DNA of 63,242 bases, from assembly GCA_036504095.1 (NCBI GenBank), contig DASXVS010000059.1:1-63242 (forward strand). The letters run 5' to 3'. Below the pieces are notes generated by a model. It saw nothing but the letters and a program-made list of their open reading frames with translations, searched no databases and was not told the DNA's origin. Both the position numbers and the translations under genes were made by a program. Every line of letters begins with the position of its first letter. The stretch's first letter is position 1. This document shows positions 19,261 to 27,953 of this stretch, piece by piece. This stretch comes from Armatimonadota bacterium. GTDB lineage: Bacteria; Armatimonadota; DTGP01; JAKQQT01.

Positions 19261-19785
19261 CTAGAATACGTCCGTCACGCTATCGTACAACTTCACAACA
19301 CCAGGGCCTTGCAGAGGGAAATCCCTGCGCAGCGCAAAATACGGCCATCCCTCGGGCGAGAGTATGCGTCGGAGATCCGGATGCCCGGTGAAGACGACGC
19401 CGAACATATCGTAGACTTCGCGCTCAAGCCAATTGGCCCCTTCCCACACCTCGGTCACCGTCGGGCATTCGCACGGCTCTGCGGAGACACCCACCTTCAG
19501 GCGCAGATACGAGTGCGAATCCAGCGAGTACAGGTGATAAACCACATCGTACCTGGGGTCGCGATCCAGAAAATCCACGCAAGTCAGGTCGGCGAGAAGC
19601 ACGAACCTGTAGTCCACGGCGTCGCGCAGCCACCTGCTTACAGGCACGATCGCATTGGGCGCCACACGCAGGCACGGCATGTCTACGCCCGGCGTAACCT
19701 GAAGGATGGAACCCGGGAATTCCGCTTCCAGGCGACCGGCCAGCTGCTCCAGCGCCGTATTGTTAGTAGTAGATTCGGTCTGCAT
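19261..19785 (-). CDS. nuoC: NADH:quinone oxidoreductase subunit C
   Basis: This 174-residue, 30-kDa-type peripheral subunit has the signature region ANWLEREVYDMFGVVFTGHP followed by LRRILSPEGWPYFALRRDFP, which packs against NuoD. The start ATG at 19785 gives a short polar N-terminus. It sits between nuoB (15 bp away) and nuoD (44 bp). Confidence 0.95.
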   Translation of the reverse strand: MQTESTTNNTALEQLAGRLEAEFPGSILQVTPGVDMPCLRVAPNAIVPVSRWLRDAVDYRFVLLADLTCVDFLDRDPRYDVVYHLYSLDSHSYLRLKVGVSAEPCECPTVTEVWEGANWLEREVYDMFGVVFTGHPDLRRILSPEGWPYFALRRDFPLQGPGVVKLYDSVTDVF

Positions 19786-19800
19786 GCTTGTTCCGATGGT

Positions 19801-20355
19801 TTACTCCCAACGCGAGCCTTTGCCGATTTTCTCCTGCAGTTTCAAGATGCCGTAAATGAGCGCCTCGGGGCGCGGGGGACAACCGGGAACATATACATCC
19901 ACGGGAACGATCTCATCCACGCCCTGCAGGATGGCGTAATTGTTGAACATGCCGCCGCTGCTGGCGCACGCGCCCATCGAGATGACCCATTTCGGATCCG
20001 GCATCTGGTCGTACACCCGCCGCAGGACCGGCGCCATCTTCCGGCTCACGCGGCCGGACACGATCATCAGGTCGCTCTGGCGCGGCGACGCCCGGAATAA
20101 TTCCATGCCGAATCGTGCAAGGTCATAGCGCGAACTGGCGGCGGCCATCATTTCGATCGCGCAGCACGCGAGGCCGAACGTCACCGGCCAGATGGAGTAA
20201 CGGCGCGCCCAGTTGACGAGCTTGTACAGATTGGTGGTGAGCACCGTTTCCTGAACGTCATCGCCGTCATCGAGGCGAATGATCGTCCCGCGCGGAACCT
20301 GGGCCCGGGGATCGTCGCGCATTTCCAATCCGCTGTTGTTCGGTTCTAGTCCCAT
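19801..20355 (-). CDS. nuoB: NADH:quinone oxidoreductase subunit B (cluster N2)
   Basis: NuoB holds cluster N2, the last iron-sulfur centre before quinone. Its ligands are the tandem Cys64-Cys65 in [10 protein letters not shown], Cys130 in [12 protein letters not shown] and Cys159 in [10 protein letters not shown], all conserved. It has 184 residues. The first 30 or so are a polar extension before the family core ([13 protein letters not shown]). The start overlaps the end of nuoA by 10 nt. Confidence 0.96.
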   Translation of the reverse strand: MGLEPNNSGLEMRDDPRAQVPRGTIIRLDDGDDVQETVLTTNLYKLVNWARRYSIWPVTFGLACCAIEMMAAASSRYDLARFGMELFRASPRQSDLMIVSGRVSRKMAPVLRRVYDQMPDPKWVISMGACASSGGMFNNYAILQGVDEIVPVDVYVPGCPPRPEALIYGILKLQEKIGKGSRWE

Positions 20356-20735
20356 TCGATGGCCCCCTTCTTCAACATGTACACGTATCCGACGAGAAGG
20401 ATTGCCATGAAAATGCCCATCTCCACCAGGCCGAACCGCCCAAGGCTGAATTGCCCGGCGTGAGCGCGGAGCAAGATGGCCCAGGGATACATGAAAATGG
20501 TCTCAATATCGAAGATAATGAATACCATTGCCACGACGTAGAAATGGACGGGAAACTGCTGGCGAGCCGCGCCGATCGGGTTCATGCCGGACTCGTAAGG
20601 CATGCCTTTGGCTCTTGATGGCCGACGCGGGCCTAGAAACACGCTGACACAGATGAATATCCCCGCCAGCAAGGCAGCGAAGAGGAACAGCGCGAGGATA
20701 GCGGGAAACCCCGTGATGGGTGGTGGTTGCGTCAC
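20346..20735 (-). CDS. nuoA: NADH:quinone oxidoreductase subunit A
   Basis: This is the first gene of the complex I operon: a 129-residue, three-helix membrane subunit. The loop [20 protein letters not shown] and the following [15 protein letters not shown] are diagnostic. The start is a GTG at 20735 with GGAGG about 11 nt upstream. The operon promoter should lie in 20736-20853, but I see no convincing hexamers there, only the inverted repeat GGTTTC/GAAACC just after the upstream gene. Confidence 0.95.
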   Translation of the reverse strand: MTQPPPITGFPAILALFLFAALLAGIFICVSVFLGPRRPSRAKGMPYESGMNPIGAARQQFPVHFYVVAMVFIIFDIETIFMYPWAILLRAHAGQFSLGRFGLVEMGIFMAILLVGYVYMLKKGAIEWD

Positions 20736-20853
20736 GGCCGGTCAGTCCTCCATAACTCCTGGCGCTCTAACAAGCGACGAATACCGCGCGGAACCGACGT
20801 CCCGCATCGTTTACAACCCTCGAAAGCGCCGTCAGGTTTCGCCGAAACCGCGG

Positions 20854-21081
20854 TCATTCCAATGTGAGCGTCACCTCACCGCAGTCATTACAGTAGCACG
20901 ATCTGATGACTCCCGCGGATTGTGATCCGCCCGACTCGCCCAACAGGACGAAACTCACCGGGTTACCGAGGGAGTCATGAATGCGGCCAATGAGGATCAT
21001 CTCGCTGGCGCACCGGGGACACTTCGGCCTCACCCGCCCCCGAGTGTTTATGTTGATCGGCGGCTGGGACGGTGAATCCAT
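20854..21081 (-). CDS. Small zinc-ribbon protein, function unknown
   Basis: This 75-residue protein has paired cysteine motifs CPRC (residues 21-24) and CYCNDC (62-67) typical of a zinc ribbon, with an Ile/Leu-rich stretch between them. Its ATG overlaps the stop of the upstream metallo-hydrolase gene by 1 nt (TAATG), so the two are translationally coupled. Short ribbons of this kind are common and mostly uncharacterised. I do not recognise a specific family. A short hairpin (GGTTTC/GAAACC, about 20836-20850) follows the stop and may aid termination before nuoA. Confidence 0.75.
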   Translation of the reverse strand: MDSPSQPPININTRGRVRPKCPRCASEMILIGRIHDSLGNPVSFVLLGESGGSQSAGVIRSCYCNDCGEVTLTLE

Positions 21082-21728
21082 TATCCTGGTCCGTGATCGA
21101 GCAGGAACGGGTTCGACCGCGCCTCTCGCCCGATGGTCGTTTTTGGCCCGTGCCCGGGGTACACAATCGTGTTTGGGGGTAAGGATAACAGGTTTCGCCG
21201 TATGCGGTCAATCAGCGTGAGGTGGTCCTGCCCCGGCAGGTCTGTACGCCCGATACTGTCGGCAAAAAGCGCATCTCCCGTAAACACTATCCCGGGCGCG
21301 GAGTATGCCACACCCGCGGGGCTGTGTCCCCTCACGTCCAGCGTGTCAAACTCGATTGGCCCAAACCTGAGCGTGCTTCCCGGGGTGAACCATTCATCCG
21401 GCGGCGGCGGTTGTGGTACGGTGAACCCCCAAAGCGTGCAGAATTCCGAAGCCAGCGCCCACAGATCCTGTTCCCCGTCCGGGGCAAGCACCGGCGCTCC
21501 AAACGCGTCCGCCACGTCATGCGCCGCCACGATATGGTCGGCGTGCGCGTGTGTGATGAGGACAGCCAGAACGCGAAGGCCCTGTTCCTTCGCCCGCGAG
21601 ACAATGCGGAGGCCCTCAGAGCCGGGATCGATGCACACCGCGTCCCGCGAGTCCGGATCGCCGTAGAGGTAGCAGTTCACACCGAGCGGCCCGACGACCA
21701 GGCGCTCGAAGAGGATGGGTTCAGCCAT
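21081..21728 (-). CDS. Metallo-beta-lactamase-fold hydrolase (glyoxalase II-like)
   Basis: This 215-residue enzyme has the dinuclear-zinc motif THAHADH (His60, His62, Asp64, His65), then GHSPAGVAY, FTGDALFADSIGRTDLPG and a final PGHGPKT, the full ligand set of the hydroxyacylglutathione-hydrolase-like branch. It has no signal peptide and is probably cytoplasmic. The exact substrate cannot be read from sequence; thiol-ester or persulfide hydrolysis is typical of the branch. It overlaps the upstream lipoprotein gene by 8 nt. Confidence 0.9.
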   Translation of the reverse strand: MAEPILFERLVVGPLGVNCYLYGDPDSRDAVCIDPGSEGLRIVSRAKEQGLRVLAVLITHAHADHIVAAHDVADAFGAPVLAPDGEQDLWALASEFCTLWGFTVPQPPPPDEWFTPGSTLRFGPIEFDTLDVRGHSPAGVAYSAPGIVFTGDALFADSIGRTDLPGQDHLTLIDRIRRNLLSLPPNTIVYPGHGPKTTIGREARSNPFLLDHGPG

Positions 21729-22398
21729 TCTGGAGTTTGCTCCAATCCAACGTCCCGGTGAGGACCGCGCGCCCCTCCTCTGTGGAGACGCCGCTGATAA
21801 CGAGCGCGGGATATACGGTCGCGAAATCGAACGAACGGGTGACCGGTATCGGGAATGGCAATCCGGCGGCGGTTACTTTATCCGAGACGAATTCGATGCC
21901 CGCGACGCCCACGACACGCGCCTTACCGGTGGCGACGATGCTCACCGGGAGAGCGCCGAGTACGGCGTATCTGCCGGAAATGACAATCTGGTCGGGGCGA
22001 ATTACCACAGAGGCGTCAGAGATCGTCCCTTCGTCGTCCACCATTTCCGCGAGGGAATTCGCGGTGACGTAAGCGCGCGCGGTGGTTTCTTCGGCGGTTT
22101 CGACCGTGCGCTTCCCACGGTCAACCTTCACGTTTCGTGCGCTTACGAATATCTCGTCCAGTATGAGGCCGGGTCCCGGCCGGACGTTCACACCGTGAAT
22201 GTCAACCCGAGCGATCCGACCATCCTGGAGACGCTGGAGACTGTCCCGTGACGTGGAAACATCGTAGCGATCGGCCGGCCCAAGATGCCGGATGGCAAGC
22301 GTGCGAATCGTCTCCCGTACCTTCCGGTAGGTTCCCGGGGGGGCGCAGCCGGCGAGGCTGAGCGCCGCGACGGCCACAATAGCGATTCGAAGTTTCAT
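21721..22398 (-). CDS. LmeA-like (DUF2993) lipoprotein
   Basis: The 225-residue product begins with a lipoprotein signal peptide ending in the lipobox LAGC (Cys18). The body looks like DUF2993, the LmeA family of lipid-binding proteins found in actinobacteria, cyanobacteria and others, with repeated short beta-hairpins (VDIHGVNVRPGPGLILDEI, ARAYVTANSLAEMVDD, VVIRPDQIVISGRYAVLG). It is probably anchored on the periplasmic face of a membrane. It overlaps both neighbours by a few nt in a six-gene run. Confidence 0.75.
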   Translation of the reverse strand: MKLRIAIVAVAALSLAGCAPPGTYRKVRETIRTLAIRHLGPADRYDVSTSRDSLQRLQDGRIARVDIHGVNVRPGPGLILDEIFVSARNVKVDRGKRTVETAEETTARAYVTANSLAEMVDDEGTISDASVVIRPDQIVISGRYAVLGALPVSIVATGKARVVGVAGIEFVSDKVTAAGLPFPIPVTRSFDFATVYPALVISGVSTEEGRAVLTGTLDWSKLQNG

Positions 22399-22940
22399 CG
22401 GATCCCGAGGCGCCGGACAGCGGTCAACAAGCCGAGGATCGTCTTGCTGTCGCGAAATTCACCGCGGTCGAGTGCCGCGAGAGCATCGTGCCATGGCATC
22501 TGGACCACGTCTATGAACTCATCGTCATCGCATTCGGCCGTCGCGGGAGACAGGTCCTGGGCCAGGAAGAACCGCTGCAGCTCGCTGGTGTAGCCCGGCG
22601 AGACGTATCCTTCGCACAGAAGCGTAAGGCGGGCCGGGGAAAGGCCGAGCTCCTCGGCGGTTTCCCGGGCGGCGCAATCTGCAGGATCTTCGTTTGCGCC
22701 CATGGTCCCGGCGGCGAGTTCCAGGAGAATTTCACCCGTGGCGTGACGGTACTGTCGGACGAAATAGACGACATCTTCGTTGCACGCCACGATGACCACC
22801 GAGCCGCGATGCTCGACAATTTCCCGGAAGGCCTCCCTGCCGTTCGGCAAAGTGACAATGTCCTTGTGGACGTTGAGCGTCTTGCCGGTGTAAATGGTCT
22901 CACGGCGCACCAGGGTCTCGAGAAGGTTTTCGCTACTCAC
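22395..22940 (-). CDS. Nudix hydrolase, ADP-ribose pyrophosphatase-like
   Basis: This 181-residue cytoplasmic enzyme contains a textbook Nudix box, G(x5)E(x7)REUxEExGU, seen as GTMGANEDPADCAARETAEE followed by LGL. The preceding LLELAAGTM and YRHATGEI pattern fits the ADP-sugar pyrophosphatase branch. Such enzymes hydrolyse ADP-ribose or related nucleotide sugars. The gene overlaps the DUF3866 gene by 8 nt and the lipoprotein gene by 4 nt. Confidence 0.9.
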   Translation of the reverse strand: MSSENLLETLVRRETIYTGKTLNVHKDIVTLPNGREAFREIVEHRGSVVIVACNEDVVYFVRQYRHATGEILLELAAGTMGANEDPADCAARETAEELGLSPARLTLLCEGYVSPGYTSELQRFFLAQDLSPATAECDDDEFIDVVQMPWHDALAALDRGEFRDSKTILGLLTAVRRLGIR

Positions 22941-24063
22941 AATTGGCCTCCCGCCGAAGGTTCATCGCCAGAATCCCCGCCGCGGCAGCGGCTTCGTAAT
23001 ACAGCGGGTCCTCGGAGCGCCCCCGCCCCATCGTCTTCCAGGCCCGCCAGTCGTTTTCGAACGATTGCAGCGCTTCCGTCGCGCCTTCCACAATATACCC
23101 CGAAATGCGCGGGCCCGTTTCGGCGCAGAGCGAGCACCATGCCTCCGCGTACCGGGACGCGAATCCGGCCGGCCACGCCGCCGAGAACGGGGCGGTCGCG
23201 ACGCGCGTAAACACCGTGCGCGTATGATGGCTGATCCCGGTGTGGCGGCCCCGAGCCTCCGCGCCGCTCGCGCGAACAACGCCGATGGGGCGACCCTCCA
23301 GTGCGGCAATGGCATTGATGGCTTCACCCTGCCGGACACCGCTGAAGCCCCACTTCGTTCCCGTGCCCACGGTGCCCGGCCCCGGCGTCACGATGGCGAA
23401 AGCCGCGCCGCAGGCAATCCTGGCGGCCAGCAACGCCGAATGCACGTTCACCGCCTCCAGATCGCCGCCGAACGCTTGCCCCGCCGTGATGACCGAGCAT
23501 ACGAATCCGCCCGAGCGCAGGTCCATCATGAGGTCGGAGTATTGCGCGGGCAGCGCGGCCTCATCGGAGACAGTGAGTGCAATGCGACCCGGTTCACCCC
23601 GGGATCGCAGCCCGGCGATTACCGCGGGAACCTGGCTCACGAGTTCACAACAGACCACCGGCATACCGGCCAGTGAATCGGCCGTCTCGATCGCGGAGTG
23701 GAATTCCGATGCCGGTTCCTCCACCGCGAGGAGCGCCATCTGATGCGGCGTGTACCGCAGTTTGACAATATGGCCGGTGGATTCGCGGGACTCACCCGGG
23801 TCCGAATCACGGGCGATGATGAAATGCACGCCGCCGGATCCAAGCGCAAGGTCGACCGCAGTCGTGTTGAGGAGGACGCGATCGCCCTCGGCGATGGTTC
23901 CGACGAGTTCCGGGTAGCCAACGGCTTCCGCCTCCGTCCCGTCGTCCAACCGGCAGAGCGCCCGGCTCAACCCGGACCGACCGGCGCGGATAGAGACCAC
24001 GGACGCCCACGCGCGGTTCATATGCGCCGTGGACCGGATTGGCGTCTCATCCTGGTCAGGCAT
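22933..24063 (-). CDS. DUF3866 family protein
   Basis: This 376-residue protein matches the DUF3866 family. The N-terminal part resembles GYPELVGTIAEGDRVLLNTT / AVDLALGSGGVHFIIAR, followed by GHIVKLRYTPHQMALLAVEE, then a glycine-rich TPGPGTVGTGTKWGFSG. The family has no established function and is found in actinobacteria, Firmicutes and relatives, often next to Nudix genes, as here. The ATG at 24063 lies 3 nt after the yqeY-like stop; a later in-frame ATG at 24021 is also possible. Confidence 0.8.
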   Translation of the reverse strand: MPDQDETPIRSTAHMNRAWASVVSIRAGRSGLSRALCRLDDGTEAEAVGYPELVGTIAEGDRVLLNTTAVDLALGSGGVHFIIARDSDPGESRESTGHIVKLRYTPHQMALLAVEEPASEFHSAIETADSLAGMPVVCCELVSQVPAVIAGLRSRGEPGRIALTVSDEAALPAQYSDLMMDLRSGGFVCSVITAGQAFGGDLEAVNVHSALLAARIACGAAFAIVTPGPGTVGTGTKWGFSGVRQGEAINAIAALEGRPIGVVRASGAEARGRHTGISHHTRTVFTRVATAPFSAAWPAGFASRYAEAWCSLCAETGPRISGYIVEGATEALQSFENDWRAWKTMGRGRSEDPLYYEAAAAAGILAMNLRREANCE

Positions 24064-24066
24064 CGC

Positions 24067-24522
24067 TTACCCGCTTGTGCTCATCAGTATCTCGCGCGCG
24101 ACGGAGTTTATCACGGAGCCATCCGCCCGGCCCTTCGCCGCGGGCACGGCATCCTTCATCACTCGGCCAAGGTCCGCGGGTCCTGTCGCTCCCGTGCGAT
24201 CGATGGCGGCCATAACGAGCGCGCGGATTTCGTCCGCGGTCATCTGCGCCGGCATATAGGCGCCGAGGATATCGAGTTCGGCCTGTTCGCGATCCGCCAG
24301 GTCATCGCGTCCCGCCTTCCGGTATTCCGCGATGGAATCCTTCCGCTGTTTCACTTCTTTCGCGACAACGCGGGCCTCGGTTTCTTCGTCGAGTTCACCC
24401 TTGTGGTCGATCTGCGTGAGCTTGAGGCTCGAAATCAAGAGTCTTATGGTATCGCGCCGGACAGTATCTCCGGAGCGCATCGAGGCCTTCAGGTCATCGT
24501 TCAGGCGTAGAATGAGAGGCAT
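24067..24522 (-). CDS. yqeY: GatB/YqeY domain-containing protein
   Basis: This 151-residue helical protein of the YqeY family resembles the tail domain of the GatB amidotransferase subunit. Recognised parts are RLNDDLKASMRSGDTVRRDT near the start, VAKEVKQRKDSIAEYRKAGR, and the end VMKDAVPAAKGRADGSVIN. YqeY proteins are thought to touch tRNA metabolism but are not well characterised. The start ATG at 24522 has a strong AAAGGAG site 6 nt upstream. It starts a six-gene run and lies 126 bp after the upstream ABC permease gene. Confidence 0.9.
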   Translation of the reverse strand: MPLILRLNDDLKASMRSGDTVRRDTIRLLISSLKLTQIDHKGELDEETEARVVAKEVKQRKDSIAEYRKAGRDDLADREQAELDILGAYMPAQMTADEIRALVMAAIDRTGATGPADLGRVMKDAVPAAKGRADGSVINSVAREILMSTSG

Positions 24523-24647
24523 GTGGTACTCCTTTCGCGGGGTTTGAGCCGCCGTGTTATGATAGCACCGCTCTGCGCTCGTGTCTTGCGAGGGGCAGCG
24601 CATCCGCTTCCGGGCGGGGGCAGTTTCGCGCGGCAAAGGAAGAGTCA

Positions 24648-25553
24648 TCATTCCTTAAGGCCGGACATCACGATGCCCTGGATGAAATATCGCTGCCCCG
24701 CAAAGAAGAGGACGAGAAGCGGGATGAGGACCATCACCGATCCGGCCATCAAGAGGTTCCAGTCGGTGCCCCGGATGGTTTGAAACGTTCGCAGACCCAG
24801 TTCCAGCGTGTGCTTCTCGGTGGAATTCAGGTAGATGAGCGGCCCCATCAGGTCCTTCCAGGAACCGATGAAAGCGAACAACGCCACGGTCACGAGCGCC
24901 GGCCTGCAAAGGGGCATGAGTATCCTCCAGTATACCTGGAGGAAACTGGCGCCATCGAGGCGCGCGGCCTCATCGAGCTCGCGGGGAAGGGTCAAAAAGA
25001 ACTGGCGCAGCAGGAATACGTTGAACGCACCGGCGAAATACGCCGGCACGATGAGCGGATAGAACGTATCGATCCAGTGAAGGTAGCGGAACCCGATATA
25101 GGACGGAATGGTCGTCACGATCCCCGGAAGCATCATGCTCGCCAGAAGCAGCACAAACAGACGGTCGCGCCCCGGGAAGCGCAATCGCGCGAAGCCGAAG
25201 GCAACGACCGACGACGACAAGGTCGTTCCCAGCGTGCCAAGAACCGCAATCAGGAGCGAATTGCGGAAGAACAGCGCGAAGGTGACATCGGTACCCTCGA
25301 TTTTCCAGGTGCGAACATAGTTTACCCACTGTGGAACCGCGGGGAGCGACCACGGATTCTGCGCAATCTCGGCGCTGGTCTTCAGCGACATGACCAGCAT
25401 GAGATAGAACGGTGTCAGCGTAAGAAGGGCCCCGACACACGCCACAACGAAGAGCAGGACGGACGCACGCTTTCTGACTCCGCGCTCGGACCCGCGTTTG
25501 CCTGCGGGCTGCGCCGAGGGGACTATGGGACGGGCTGTGTTCGAGGCGTCCAT
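24648..25553 (-). CDS. Carbohydrate ABC transporter permease (MalG type)
   Basis: This 301-residue inner-membrane permease of the CUT1 sugar importer family has about six helices and the EAA loop DEAARLDGASFLQVYWRILM, which contacts the ATPase. The end, AGQRYFIQGIVMSGLKE, is typical of MalG/LacG-like subunits. It follows the SBP-permease fusion directly (stop and start adjacent) with GGAGG 8 nt before the ATG, so the two permease halves are made together. No ATPase gene is in the locus; CUT1 systems often share one encoded elsewhere (MsiK-type). Confidence 0.93.
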   Translation of the reverse strand: MDASNTARPIVPSAQPAGKRGSERGVRKRASVLLFVVACVGALLTLTPFYLMLVMSLKTSAEIAQNPWSLPAVPQWVNYVRTWKIEGTDVTFALFFRNSLLIAVLGTLGTTLSSSVVAFGFARLRFPGRDRLFVLLLASMMLPGIVTTIPSYIGFRYLHWIDTFYPLIVPAYFAGAFNVFLLRQFFLTLPRELDEAARLDGASFLQVYWRILMPLCRPALVTVALFAFIGSWKDLMGPLIYLNSTEKHTLELGLRTFQTIRGTDWNLLMAGSVMVLIPLLVLFFAGQRYFIQGIVMSGLKE

Positions 25554-27953
25554 TTACTTCGCCTCCCCTCCCTCGTAGTGAACCCAGCCCGAGAGCCTTA
25601 ACTGCAGGAGCGTGAAGGCAAGGGTGATCAGGAAGAGAACCCACGCCATTGCGCTGGCGTAACCCATTTTCAGGAATTGGAACGCATTCTGGTAGAGGTA
25701 AAGCACATAAAAGAGCGTTGCGTTGTTCGGACCGCCTCCGGTCATGACGAACCCCTGGGTGAACACCTGGAACGATCCGATGACGCCCATTATCAGTGTG
25801 AAGAAGATCGTCGGGGTGAGAAGGGGCAGTGTCACGTTCCGATACTTCTGCCACGTGCTGGCGCCGTCCACCTCGGCTGCGTCGTAATACGCCTGCGGGA
25901 TGCCCTGCAGGCCCGCGAGGTAGATGATCATACCGCCGCCGATTCCCCACAGGCTCATGACGATCAGGCTGGCAAGCGCCGTTTTCTCGGAGCCCAGCCA
26001 GTTCACATAGCCCTTCACGGGGTCGGTCAGGCCCATCGCCTTCATCACGGGGGTCAGGCGGGCGGCGTCCATCAGATAGTTCACCAGCCCGCTCTCCGGA
26101 TTGAAGAGGCGCAGCCAGATCAACGACGCCGCCACAGCAGACGCAACGGCCGGGATGTAGTACAGGGTCCGGAACACGGACTGCCCACGAATCTTCGCGT
26201 TCAACAGCAGCGCCAGGCACAACGATCCCGCAACGCCGAGAGGCACGGAAAACAGAGTGTAGATGGCGGTGACGCGCAGGCTGGTGACAAACCGCTCGTC
26301 TGCCGCCATTTCCTGGAAATTGCCCAGCCCGACCCATTTCGCGGGTCCGATGACGTCCCACGATGAAAACGCGAGAAGGAGTGATACCAGCATCGGGCCG
26401 AGCAGGAATATGACAACCCCCACGATCCAGGGCAAGATGAACAGGAAGCCCGCCCGCTGTTCCGCCCGGGAGCCCATCAGCCGCCCGGCCTCCCGATCGG
26501 CGCGTGCGCCGGCCATGACCCACCACACGAGCCCGCCGGTGACAGCAAGGAGACCCGCGAGGCCGAGCGGCCAGTTCAGGTTGGAGTGGGCCGGAGGGTT
26601 GTTCAGTGAATCCAACATGGCCTGCGCCTTCGGCAGGAACGCCTCCACCGCCTTCTCCGGAGTGATGCTCCCATTCCACACCAGTTCCAGTTTCGGGTTG
26701 ATGATGCCTTCAACCTGCGACCAACTGGCGTGAATCACGTCCAGGCGGACGTATTCCACCTCTTCGATGGTGAGTTTCCGATTCCGCGGTCGCTGCCCGT
26801 CCAGCCAGAGCGGCGACGCAGCGATATTCGCCAGCGCAGGCTGCGCCAGGCCGGTTTGGGCGAGGCGCGAGAGGCCGGGCTTGCCGGCAAGGTATTTCAA
26901 CAGGTTCCAGGCTTCCCGCGGATGGCGCGTCGCCGAAGTCATCGCGTATCCCGACCAGCCTGTTGCGACCCCCCGCAGTCCCGTGGGGCCCTTGGGAAAT
27001 GGGGCGATGTCCCAATCGAACCGGTCTGCGATCTCCTCGCGAAAGCGCGGGACCTCCCAGATGCCGGACATATACATCGCGATGCGGCCCTGGGCGAACA
27101 GATCGTGTGTGCTGACACCGGAAGCCTGGAGGTCGGTGGAGGACGGCGTTACGTTGTACTTGTAACAGAGGTCCTGGGTGAGACGCATGGCGTTCAACAC
27201 CCGCGGGTCGTCATACAGCAATTTCGTCGGGTGGAAGACATCATCCACGAATGCCCCGCCGGCAGAGAACACAAGGTTATTCATCGTGTTGCTCGGCCAT
27301 GCGCCGGAGTAACCGTAAACGGTTCTCTGGCTGCCGCGCGCGGCCCGATGCGTGAGCTTCTGTGCAGACGTCAGGAAATCGCGGTGACCCCTCTCCGGGT
27401 GGGGCCGGTAATCCCACGACCAGGACTCGTCCGGGTATGGCACACCGGCCGCATCAAAGAGGGCCTTATTGTAATAGATGAGGCCGATCGGCGCGATGTC
27501 ACGCGGCAGTGCGTAGAGCTTCCCGTTCTGTGAAAACAGCTTGACAAGCTGCGGATAGTACTCGGAGAGCCTGACGGCGGGATCCCGTTCGACAAACGGC
27601 ATCAGGTCGAGGAGCATCCCTTTCTCCGCGAACTGGGCGAACTGTGAGCCGCAGAAAATGACGTCAGGGGTCAGCCCGGCGGCCTGTTCTATGAGCAGTT
27701 TCTGCGTGTACTCGCCGCCCGCCGGGACCCTCTCGCCGCGCACCGTCACGCCGGGGTAGTCCCTTTCGAACGCCCGGATCGTATCCTGAAGCGCCTGGAT
27801 CTCCTTGAAATCGCCCCAATACCGGAACCTCAGCGCCACCTTCTGCTCGTCGGCCCTCGCGCCGAACGGAGACAAGGCGAGCATCACGAGCATCGGCACG
27901 GCCGCGCGTAACCATATCTCGCAGCGGCGACGAAATCGGCTTCGGTTAGTCAT
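25554..27953 (-). CDS. Fused sugar-binding protein and ABC permease (MalE-MalF type)
   Basis: One 799-residue polypeptide joins two importer parts. Residues 1 to about 450 are a family-1 extracellular solute-binding protein with a signal-like N-terminus (VPMLVMLALSPFGARA) and YWGDFKEIQALQDTIRAFE. A single extra helix (LGLAGLLAVTGGLVWWVMAG, about 462-481) and a charged cytoplasmic linker lead into a six-helix permease (about 500-799) with the EAA loop YYDAAEVDGASTWQKYRNVT. The extra helix keeps topology consistent: binding domain outside, permease N-terminus inside. The ATG at 27953 overlaps the previous stop by 1 nt; a TTG one codon earlier is possible. Confidence 0.92.
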   Translation of the reverse strand: MTNRSRFRRRCEIWLRAAVPMLVMLALSPFGARADEQKVALRFRYWGDFKEIQALQDTIRAFERDYPGVTVRGERVPAGGEYTQKLLIEQAAGLTPDVIFCGSQFAQFAEKGMLLDLMPFVERDPAVRLSEYYPQLVKLFSQNGKLYALPRDIAPIGLIYYNKALFDAAGVPYPDESWSWDYRPHPERGHRDFLTSAQKLTHRAARGSQRTVYGYSGAWPSNTMNNLVFSAGGAFVDDVFHPTKLLYDDPRVLNAMRLTQDLCYKYNVTPSSTDLQASGVSTHDLFAQGRIAMYMSGIWEVPRFREEIADRFDWDIAPFPKGPTGLRGVATGWSGYAMTSATRHPREAWNLLKYLAGKPGLSRLAQTGLAQPALANIAASPLWLDGQRPRNRKLTIEEVEYVRLDVIHASWSQVEGIINPKLELVWNGSITPEKAVEAFLPKAQAMLDSLNNPPAHSNLNWPLGLAGLLAVTGGLVWWVMAGARADREAGRLMGSRAEQRAGFLFILPWIVGVVIFLLGPMLVSLLLAFSSWDVIGPAKWVGLGNFQEMAADERFVTSLRVTAIYTLFSVPLGVAGSLCLALLLNAKIRGQSVFRTLYYIPAVASAVAASLIWLRLFNPESGLVNYLMDAARLTPVMKAMGLTDPVKGYVNWLGSEKTALASLIVMSLWGIGGGMIIYLAGLQGIPQAYYDAAEVDGASTWQKYRNVTLPLLTPTIFFTLIMGVIGSFQVFTQGFVMTGGGPNNATLFYVLYLYQNAFQFLKMGYASAMAWVLFLITLAFTLLQLRLSGWVHYEGGEAK

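Noticed and set aside
5793-20735. An Mrp-type antiporter or hydrogenase cluster
   Set aside because: All 14 nuo subunits including the NADH-binding NuoE, NuoF and NuoG are present in canonical order.
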